Positions 8,191 through 12,981 of a stretch of 12,981 bases of DNA are shown in pieces; the first letter of the stretch is position 1, and the number at the start of each line of letters is the position of its first letter. Position numbers and translations under genes: made by a program. The notes under the pieces were generated by a model. The model ran no database searches. It saw nothing but the letters and a program-made list of their open reading frames with translations, and was not told the origin of the DNA. The DNA comes from a bacterium (GTDB taxonomy: Bacteria; Pseudomonadota; Alphaproteobacteria; Rs-D84). The stretch is taken from positions 1 through 12,981 of the forward strand of contig JAAVBR010000029.1 of the NCBI GenBank assembly GCA_014802705.1. The letters run 5' to 3'.

Positions 8191-9467
8191 TTCTTTTTAA
8201 TCCATCCCATGGCGGTGCCGACGCGTTTGCCCCAATCCCGCGCATTTTTCCAGACGGCCGTCGCATCCCCGCGGACGCTGTTATACAACGCATCGGCGCC
8301 GGGCGCGTATTTGTTCAATTGGGCGCGCGTGCGGTTAAAGATCTGGGCCATCAGATAAAACGTCAAAATCGACGACAGCCATAAAATCGAATGGGCCCCA
8401 AATCCCCCCGCCGACGTGGTGGCCACGGGCATATTGGTCACCGCGGTGCCACCCGCCGCCGTAACAAAGATCGACGAATGCCACCCGAACAGGGCGCGGA
8501 CCACCGCCACATTGATACACAAAATAAACGCGCACGCAATCATGGTGATAATCAGTTTTTGTAACGCCTGGACCATCCCGGAAAAGGCCGGCCAAATATC
8601 AAACCATTTTTCGGTGTTTTTGGTCCCCGTCACCCACATCAAGACCTGGAACGGGTACAGGATCAATGCCATCCCGAAATTAAAGATGCCCTGGATGATC
8701 AACATCGCCATAAACAGATTACACCCGAAAAACGCCGTAATCAGCATAATCCCCGTCACAATATTTAAAAAATCTTCGCCCCCATGCGGGATCAAGGTCA
8801 CCAGCCCCCCCAACCCCCGATTGATAAAATCAAAACCCTGTTTAATCACCTGGTTATTGGCATGGGATAAATCCGCCACCGGCTGGATCAAGAACCGGCA
8901 CCCCGCCTCCGAAATCCATCCCGCGTCGGCGACGGACGCGGGACACGCCATTTGGGGCGCGCGTTCGCCGGGGGTGGCCACCGCCCGACTGACCGCATCG
9001 GTATAAACCGCCCCCACCTGGAAAAAGGGATTGACCAACCATTGGGTCACAAAGGTCGGCCTGATCTGTAACAAAATTGTGGCGGCGATAATCGCGCGCA
9101 GCGCCGGTCGAAACAGATTTTGCGCAATGCTTTCCCCGGTGGCGGACCCATCCCACATTTCGCCCCCGCCGCTGAATCCCAGAAACGCCAACCAATTTTT
9201 GGGAATGTATAATTTAATCAAATACAATCCCATGGTAAATCCCAAAAATCCCCACACCAAAATATAAATAATCCCGTCGCCCCGCCCCACAAAGAAATCA
9301 TACGCCCCGGACGCCACCGTCATCAACGTATCCAAGACCAACGGCACAAAGGGCGCCAAATTCAAATGGTCCACAATGTCCCACGCGGCATGGGCCGGGG
9401 ACACCATCCCCACCCCTAAAAACACCAGGGCCGCATATCGGCAAAGACGCGATAAAATCGGGTTCAT
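8187..9467 (-). CDS. VirB6/TrbL-like membrane protein D (first gene of operon)
   Basis: 426-residue polytopic membrane protein with a clear signal peptide (1-27, cleavage after AHA). Hydrophobic spans lie near 65-85, 121-135, 234-255, 260-280, 302-325 and 357-376. Central-loop cysteines C175 and C190 fit the pattern of its neighbours; there is no N-terminal CxxC. The segment IIQGIFNFGMALILYPFQVLMWV followed by an amphipathic region and a span ending RALFGW parallels C (KFFGGD) and E (NAVFGHW). The basic tail WKNARDWGKRV...WIKKK resembles those of A and E. The frame is open far upstream, but I chose the ATG at 9467: it has an AGAGAG Shine-Dalgarno, starts the signal peptide and lies 28 nt after a TGATATAAT element. 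The upstream extension would lie antisense to gene E. It heads the D-C-B-A operon. Confidence 0.72.
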   Translation of the reverse strand: MNPILSRLCRYAALVFLGVGMVSPAHAAWDIVDHLNLAPFVPLVLDTLMTVASGAYDFFVGRGDGIIYILVWGFLGFTMGLYLIKLYIPKNWLAFLGFSGGGEMWDGSATGESIAQNLFRPALRAIIAATILLQIRPTFVTQWLVNPFFQVGAVYTDAVSRAVATPGERAPQMACPASVADAGWISEAGCRFLIQPVADLSHANNQVIKQGFDFINRGLGGLVTLIPHGGEDFLNIVTGIMLITAFFGCNLFMAMLIIQGIFNFGMALILYPFQVLMWVTGTKNTEKWFDIWPAFSGMVQALQKLIITMIACAFILCINVAVVRALFGWHSSIFVTAAGGTAVTNMPVATTSAGGFGAHSILWLSSILTFYLMAQIFNRTRAQLNKYAPGADALYNSVRGDATAVWKNARDWGKRVGTAMGWIKKK

Positions 9468-9495
9468 TCTCTCTTTATTTATATTCTTGATTTCA

Positions 9496-9504
9496 ATTAT
9501 ATCA
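9496..9504 (-). promoter_or_regulatory. Extended -10 element TGATATAAT for the D-C-B-A operon
   Basis: A perfect TG-A-TATAAT reading leftward in the 69-bp divergent gap. It ends 28 nt before the ATG of gene D, leaving a short leader with an AGAGAG Shine-Dalgarno. No good -35 hexamer stands 17 bp upstream, as is common for extended -10 promoters. It is separated by 16 bp from the rightward element for gene E. Confidence 0.55.
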
Positions 9505-9520
9505 CATTTGGGATAAAATA

Positions 9521-9529
9521 TGGTATAGT
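9521..9529 (+). promoter_or_regulatory. Extended -10 element TGGTATAGT for gene E
   Basis: TG-G-TATAGT, one mismatch from TATAAT, ends only 7 nt before the ATG of gene E. No Shine-Dalgarno is present in those bases, so the transcript may be leaderless. It is back to back with the leftward element for gene D, so the two sides could be co-regulated. Confidence 0.45.
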
Positions 9530-9536
9530 TAAAAAG

Positions 9537-10826
9537 ATGAGAGGGATAAAAAAATTCTGGATTGCCTTGGTGGCCTTGCTGCCGACCGCCGCACTGGGTG
9601 CGGCGCCGTTTGTCGTGGCGGGCCTGGCGGGGCTGGGGGTCATCGCCGGATTTTCCATTTATCGATCCAACGCGCCGGTGGATATGGCGGGGGCGCTGGA
9701 CTTTTTCTCGACATGTTGGACATGCCAATTGTTTTCCGACGTCATGATGACCATGTCGGATATTTTGCCAAACGTCTATCACAGTGTGGGGCATGTGATT
9801 ATTCCCTTTGCAGTGGCCCTGACCGCGATATGGTTTGTCTGGCAATTGGTGTCGGGGTACCTGAACGCGACGGTGGAAAACCCGTGGACCATCACATCCA
9901 ATTTTGCGCGCCATTTGATTAAACTGACCTTTGTGATTTCCCTGTTGGCGGTGCCTTTGCCGCGCATGATCACGTCGGCGGCGATCGAACCCATCTTTAA
10001 CATCGGATTGTCCCTGAACCGGGCGGTGGGCGATGATCAGCGTTTTGCCGAATGTGTGGTGGCGGCGGCCGTGGCCGATCCGTCGGCGGCATCGAACGCG
10101 GCGGCCGAACGCGGGGCCTATTCCCTGCGCCTGCGACACAATCTGGCGTGCGAGATTGCCGGCATCCACCAAATGACAGGCCTGGGGATGACGACGGGGT
10201 GGACATTGTTAAACATGGCCTTTGACCAGAAATATATGCATAAAATCATGTGGAATCTGCCGATTTTCCCGAACCTGCCGATTCTGTTTGGGGGCCTGCT
10301 GATTTTGGTACTGTTCTTTTTCGCGCTGCTGCCGATTCCGTTGTATTTTCTGGATATCTTTGTGACATTGACGATGGATTTAATCATGCTGCCGCTGTTT
10401 TTATTGGGCTGGCTGTTTTCAGGATGGAAATTGATCCCGGGCGGCGGGGGCAAATCCATCCTGGACATCATCAATGACACGGTCAAATCCACGGTGGGCA
10501 TCGCCCTGGTGGGGGTATTTTTGACCTTTGCGATTATGTTTTTGAACGCGGTCTTTGGCCATTGGCAGGGGGCCGCCGCCCTGGCCACCGCCATGGCCCA
10601 GAATGATCCCACGATTTTAATGGACGGATTGATGCTGCATAACGACAGTTTGATCACCATCATCCTGATGGGCCTGTTTATCGCGATGTTTATGAATATG
10701 ATCCCGAAACTGGTCAACATGCTGTTCAAGATCGATATTTCCCAAAAAACCTTTGACGCGGCCAAGAAACACCTGGAAACCATCTGGGCAAACGCCAAAA
10801 AATGGTACGCCGCCATAAAAAAATAA
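9537..10826 (+). CDS. VirB6/TrbL-like membrane protein E (divergent to the operon)
   Basis: 429-residue polytopic membrane protein. It has an N-terminal signal-like segment (1-21, cleavage near ALG) or an anchor reaching to about 41. CWTC at 60-63, followed by QLF, matches CWGC in C and CFMC in B. Spans lie near 86-106, 126-142, 246-275, 276-296, 318-340 and 370-392. Loop cysteines C173 and C205 fit the pattern of A, B and D. The core FVTLTMDLIMLPLFLLGWLFSGW and the later span ending NAVFGHW match C and D in layout. The tail WANAKKWYAAIKK is basic and amphipathic. It is transcribed away from the four-gene operon but is clearly of the same set. The ATG has no Shine-Dalgarno; a -10 box lies 7 nt upstream. 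No terminator hairpin is seen after it. Confidence 0.7.
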   Translation: MRGIKKFWIALVALLPTAALGAAPFVVAGLAGLGVIAGFSIYRSNAPVDMAGALDFFSTCWTCQLFSDVMMTMSDILPNVYHSVGHVIIPFAVALTAIWFVWQLVSGYLNATVENPWTITSNFARHLIKLTFVISLLAVPLPRMITSAAIEPIFNIGLSLNRAVGDDQRFAECVVAAAVADPSAASNAAAERGAYSLRLRHNLACEIAGIHQMTGLGMTTGWTLLNMAFDQKYMHKIMWNLPIFPNLPILFGGLLILVLFFFALLPIPLYFLDIFVTLTMDLIMLPLFLLGWLFSGWKLIPGGGGKSILDIINDTVKSTVGIALVGVFLTFAIMFLNAVFGHWQGAAALATAMAQNDPTILMDGLMLHNDSLITIILMGLFIAMFMNMIPKLVNMLFKIDISQKTFDAAKKHLETIWANAKKWYAAIKK

Positions 10827-10877
10827 AAAATCAAGTCCTTTATTTAACATCGCCCCCTTTTTTATGGCCCCCGATTC

Positions 10878-10886
10878 TGATATAAT
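10878..10886 (+). promoter_or_regulatory. Extended -10 element TGATATAAT upstream of the 169-aa gene
   Basis: A perfect TG-A-TATAAT ends 8 nt before the ATG of the next gene. The intervening bases contain no Shine-Dalgarno, so transcription would begin at or near the start codon. At the -35 distance there is only a T-run. Confidence 0.5.
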
Positions 10887-10894
10887 TCACATCG

Positions 10895-11404
10895 ATGAAG
10901 ACGTTTCCGATTCTTTATTGGCCGCGCAAGACCTATAATGATAACGACTATCAGTTATCACGTCGGGCCATCTGTACGGCGACCGGCGTCATGCCGGACG
11001 TGATTACGGACGATCTGGATCTGGCGGGGATATTTGCCCAGACGCCGGGCGCGGTGGTCTATTACCCGGTTTTTTGCGAATCGACGGGCTGGTGGGGCGA
11101 ACTGTTGGGATCAAATGCCACGGTGACCGATAAATTGATCGTGTCCCCCGAATGTCAATTGATGGTGATTACCGCAGACACGCGCGCACACAACCGTGGG
11201 GGCAACCAATTGCTGGCGGCGGAAATTCACCCGGCCAGCGGATTTTTCAAGAAAATGAGTTCCAGCATCGCCACCGTATCCGACATGTTGGCGACGGACA
11301 CAGGCACGATTTTGGCCCTGTTTTCGGGGCGCAACCCGTCCCAGTTTATCCGAATTTTGGAATCGACGGGGAATTCTTACTTGGGCTGTATCGGCCGATA
11401 TTGA
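10895..11404 (+). CDS. Hypothetical 169-residue protein, unrecognised
   Basis: I do not recognise this family. The protein is soluble-looking: no signal peptide, no membrane span. Notable segments are an N-terminal FPILYWPRKTYNDNDYQLSR, STGWWGEL (63-70), a hydrophobic beta-like stretch KLIVSPECQLMVITAD (80-95), and a Ser/Thr-rich C-terminal third ending LGCIGRY. Four cysteines (C27, C61, C87, C165) are scattered. The frame is open for 170 codons with base composition like its neighbours. A TATAAT box lies just upstream and a terminator-like hairpin just downstream, so it appears to be a one-gene unit between E and rpmE. The ATG lacks a Shine-Dalgarno. Whether it belongs with the VirB6-like set cannot be told from sequence. 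Confidence 0.65.
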   Translation: MKTFPILYWPRKTYNDNDYQLSRRAICTATGVMPDVITDDLDLAGIFAQTPGAVVYYPVFCESTGWWGELLGSNATVTDKLIVSPECQLMVITADTRAHNRGGNQLLAAEIHPASGFFKKMSSSIATVSDMLATDTGTILALFSGRNPSQFIRILESTGNSYLGCIGRY

Positions 11405-11412
11405 TGCTAAAC

Positions 11413-11430
11413 GGGGGCAACGCCCCTTTA
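11413..11430 (+). terminator. Terminator-like hairpin after the 169-aa gene
   Basis: GGGGC and GCCCC arms pair around an AAC loop, extended by one G-T pair, followed by TTTAATAAT. The stem is short and the T-run interrupted, so it may be a weak Rho-independent terminator. It separates the hypothetical gene from the rpmE promoter. Confidence 0.5.
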
Positions 11431-11437
11431 ATAATGC

Positions 11438-11465
11438 TTGCTTTCCTGAAAATCGGCTGTATAAT
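11438..11465 (+). promoter_or_regulatory. Promoter for rpmE (TTGCTT - 16 - TATAAT)
   Basis: A TTGCTT hexamer and a perfect TATAAT, preceded by TG, are separated by 16 bp. The -10 ends 36 nt before the rpmE start, leaving a normal leader that contains an AGGG Shine-Dalgarno. This is the most conventional promoter in the window and probably drives rpmE and the SuhB-like gene. Confidence 0.6.
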
Positions 11466-11501
11466 TATCTGGCTAAAATTCTAAACGAAAAGGGTTATAT
11501 T

Positions 11502-11714
11502 ATGAAAAAAGGTATTCATCCCGCATACAATCCGATCAAGGTCACACGGACCGACGGGACGGTTATTACAATCTATTCTTCGTCCGACAAAGACTTGGTC
11601 TTGTCCACGGACAACTTGAATCATTCCGCCTGGACCGGCCAGCGTAATAACGCCAGCGACAAGGGTCAGCGCGCCGCCGAATTTAAGAGCAAATTTGCCG
11701 GCTTTAAATTCTAA
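11502..11714 (+). CDS. rpmE: 50S ribosomal protein L31
   Basis: Bacterial large-subunit ribosomal protein L31, which contributes to the bridge between subunits. The 70-residue protein starts MKKGIHPAYNPIKVTRTDGT and has the central HSAWTGQ and the C-terminal basic 'AAEFKSKFAGF', matching family signatures (MKK.IHP.Y, SHPAWTG, GR...F..KF). It lacks the zinc-binding cysteines of the E. coli type, as expected of the Cys-free form common in Alphaproteobacteria. Some usual residues differ (for example NHSAWTG in place of SHPAWTG, IYSSS in place of TRSTW). An AGGG Shine-Dalgarno lies 9 nt before the ATG. The SuhB-like gene starts 30 nt downstream with no terminator between, so the two are probably co-transcribed. 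Confidence 0.93.
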   Translation: MKKGIHPAYNPIKVTRTDGTVITIYSSSDKDLVLSTDNLNHSAWTGQRNNASDKGQRAAEFKSKFAGFKF

Positions 11715-11744
11715 ACGATTGATCCGACGCGGGGGGAACAGCAT

Positions 11745-12449
11745 ATGGAATTGTTGATCAAGGGTTCAACGGAATTAAATAAAATGTTCGCCGCGCTGCA
11801 ACGCACGGCGTCCGGCCTGCGCCGCGACTTTGGCGAGGTGGAAAACCTGCAACAATCCCTGCGCGGGGCCCGTGACTTTGTGGCCAAGGCCGCCGCCCGC
11901 ATCGAAGAAAGCATTTTAACCGATTTATTGTTGGTGCGACCGAACGCGGGCCTGTTGACGCCAAACGTATCACGGATGGGCGACGGCCGCGATGAATTTG
12001 TTCTGTCCCTGTCGGGGGCGGCGAATTTTGTGCGCGCCAATCCGCATTTTGCGATTTCCCTGGCCCTGCGATCAAACGACGAAACAAAAATCGCCCTGGT
12101 CTATTCCCCGATTGATGAACGTTTATTTTATGCCGAGGCAGATAACGGCGCCTACGCCTTCTCCGCGTTTCATTCGGCGCGCCTGCGGGTATCCAACCTG
12201 TCCAATCCGGCGGATTTGACCATTGCCTATAACACGGACCATGTCCCCGCGATTCCCGGCGCCGTGCGCCAAACGGGATGCCCGGCCCTGGATTTGGCCT
12301 GGGTGGCGGCGGGACGTTTTGACGCATTTGTGTCCGCGCCCCTGGATTATGCCGAAATTGCGGCGGGCGAATTGTTGGTGCGCGAATCGGGCGGCACCGT
12401 GACCATGGGGGCGGATTTAATCGCCACCAATGGCCAGGTTCAGTTATAA
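11745..12449 (+). CDS. suhB: SuhB/inositol monophosphatase-like protein with lost catalytic site (probable pseudoenzyme)
   Basis: 234-residue protein of the inositol monophosphatase fold. Recognisable family parts: RRDFGEVENLQ (26-36), NFVRANPHFAISLAL (94-108), ALDLAWVAAGRFDAF (181-195) and IAAGELLVRESGG (205-217). The active site is gone. The Glu-Glu metal ligands of the family align with P73-N74. The DPLDGTTNF motif aligns with SLSGAANF (88-95): both Asp replaced by Ser, Pro deleted, both Thr replaced by Ala. The WD of 'WDIAAG' is A203-E204, and the Asp of the N-terminal 'DFVxxxD' is Ala. The stretch before 'RQTGCPALDL' is also some 30 residues shorter than in typical SuhB. The frame is intact and the surrounding residues stay in register, so this is not a frameshift. 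A GGGGGGAA Shine-Dalgarno precedes the ATG. A non-catalytic role is inferred. Confidence 0.85.
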   Translation: MELLIKGSTELNKMFAALQRTASGLRRDFGEVENLQQSLRGARDFVAKAAARIEESILTDLLLVRPNAGLLTPNVSRMGDGRDEFVLSLSGAANFVRANPHFAISLALRSNDETKIALVYSPIDERLFYAEADNGAYAFSAFHSARLRVSNLSNPADLTIAYNTDHVPAIPGAVRQTGCPALDLAWVAAGRFDAFVSAPLDYAEIAAGELLVRESGGTVTMGADLIATNGQVQL

Positions 12450-12450
12450 A

Positions 12451-12474
12451 AAACGCCGATATCGGCGTTTCTTT
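12451..12474 (+). terminator. Rho-independent terminator after the SuhB-like gene
   Basis: A perfect palindrome with core ACGCCGATATCGGCGT starts just after the SuhB-like stop codon. The arms pair through eight bases around an ATAT loop, are preceded by an A-run and followed by TTTCTTT. It ends the rpmE-suhB unit and, being symmetric, could work in both directions. Confidence 0.8.
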
Positions 12475-12500
12475 ATCCCAAAAACAACAGGATTTTTATC

Positions 12501-12981
12501 ATGATAACGGCAACACTCCCCACATCGAAACAGGTTTTGGGCTATTGCGCCCTGGGGGTCTTACGAAAATATGGCTTTGCGGCCGGTCTGTCGGATTTGG
12601 CGGTGCTGTTGGGGGGCACATTGGGCAATGCCGATGATCAAACCCCGGATGGGCGCCGGGCGGGATACACATGGACATCATCCCGCGATAACGAACTGGC
12701 GATTGAATGTGTGGGCCCGCGCGGCACAATGGTTCCTTATTACCCCTGTAAACGTGATTTTTCGGTGCGGCCTGTGTTGCCCGCCTTGACGACGGAACAA
12801 ATTTTGCCGACATGTCCCCGAAACAAGGTTGGCAACATCACCCAATTTCAATGGGGCGAATACCCCCAGACCGATTGCACCGACATCCTGGGGGCGGACG
12901 CCAACCGGGCCACGCCAACCGGCCAATTCTATACATTTGATCAGAACAATCCCCTGGATTGCGACAATCCGTTCCATCCCC
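12501..12981 (+). CDS. Partial gene, unrecognised protein with 'SVRPVLP ... WGEYPQ' segments (3' end outside window)
   Basis: The frame is open from the ATG at 12501 to the window edge (160 residues visible). AGGA lies 8 nt upstream as a Shine-Dalgarno, and the gene begins right after a terminator. No signal peptide is obvious. Seen: GYTWTSSRDNELAIECVGP (55-73), then RDFSVRPVLP (85-94), a CP.N linker, and QFQWGEYPQTDC (115-126). From memory, 'TSS..N...I...G.......SVRPVLP' and 'FGEYPQ' pairs occur in large uncharacterised proteins of gut Firmicutes and related metagenomic genomes, some annotated with the DUF6273 domain. The resemblance is motif-level and I do not assign a function. At least six cysteines are present, many for a cytoplasmic protein. 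Confidence 0.6.
   Translation, partial: MITATLPTSKQVLGYCALGVLRKYGFAAGLSDLAVLLGGTLGNADDQTPDGRRAGYTWTSSRDNELAIECVGPRGTMVPYYPCKRDFSVRPVLPALTTEQILPTCPRNKVGNITQFQWGEYPQTDCTDILGADANRATPTGQFYTFDQNNPLDCDNPFHP

Noticed and set aside
9468..10172. An upstream extension of gene D that would make it 661 residues long.
   Set aside because: It lies antisense to gene E, is rich in His/Arg/Gln like a shadow frame, and would bury a clear signal peptide that starts at 9467 with its own Shine-Dalgarno.
10118..10834. A 238-codon minus-strand open frame opposite gene E.
   Set aside because: It is the antisense shadow of a hydrophobic protein, and gene E has the signal peptide, spans and motif pattern of its relatives.
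11745..12449. Frameshift or sequencing error as cause of the missing SuhB motifs.
   Set aside because: Family residues continue in the same frame on both sides of every altered motif, and the replaced positions are scattered along the protein.
1..12981. Mobile element, phage or CRISPR content.
   Set aside because: I saw no transposase, integrase, long inverted or direct repeats, or spaced repeats, and base composition looks even across the VirB6-like genes and the housekeeping genes.

Overview
The window looks like part of the chromosome of an alphaproteobacterium. This rests on family resemblance: the SuhB-like protein keeps the alphaproteobacterial N-terminal signature RDFGEVENLQ, the FtsW and MraY sequences look alphaproteobacterial, and the L31 is of the Cys-free type. 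Several VirB6-like proteins side by side, a lysozyme-inhibitor lipoprotein and a protein with a 'WGEYPQ' segment suggest a host-associated, possibly gut or intracellular, lineage. That last point is inference. I saw no rRNA, tRNA, CRISPR array, insertion sequence or phage gene.

Layout. (1) Positions 1-4211, minus strand: a cell-envelope block read mrcA (PBP1A) -> mliC-like lysozyme-inhibitor lipoprotein -> mraY -> ftsW (cut by the window edge). murD, which usually sits between mraY and ftsW, is absent. (2) Positions 4265-9467, minus strand: four polytopic membrane proteins of VirB6/TrbL type in one tightly packed operon, called D, C, B and A here in transcription order. Junctions are 4-nt overlaps or zero gap. 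(3) Position 9537 onward, plus strand: a fifth relative, E, diverges from D across a 69-bp AT-rich region with two back-to-back extended -10 elements. (4) Positions 10895-12449, plus strand: an unrecognised 169-aa protein, then rpmE (L31), then a SuhB-like protein whose catalytic metal-binding residues have all been replaced. (5) Positions 12501-12981, plus strand: the 5' part of an unrecognised gene whose middle resembles 'SVRPVLP ... WGEYPQ' proteins of gut bacteria.

How the genes relate. PBP1A, MraY and FtsW act in peptidoglycan precursor synthesis and septal or side-wall polymerisation. The lysozyme inhibitor would protect the same polymer. The five VirB6-like proteins would form inner-membrane parts of a type IV secretion apparatus, but no VirB3, B4, B8-B11 or D4 gene is nearby, so the rest must lie elsewhere if it exists. 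A recurring TG-N-TATAAT element lies upstream of several genes. In three cases (ftsW, E, the 169-aa gene) it ends only 7-10 nt before the start codon and no Shine-Dalgarno is visible, which points to leaderless mRNAs. The best leads are the five-member VirB6 set with its patterned cysteines, the SuhB pseudoenzyme next to rpmE, and the leaderless promoter layout.
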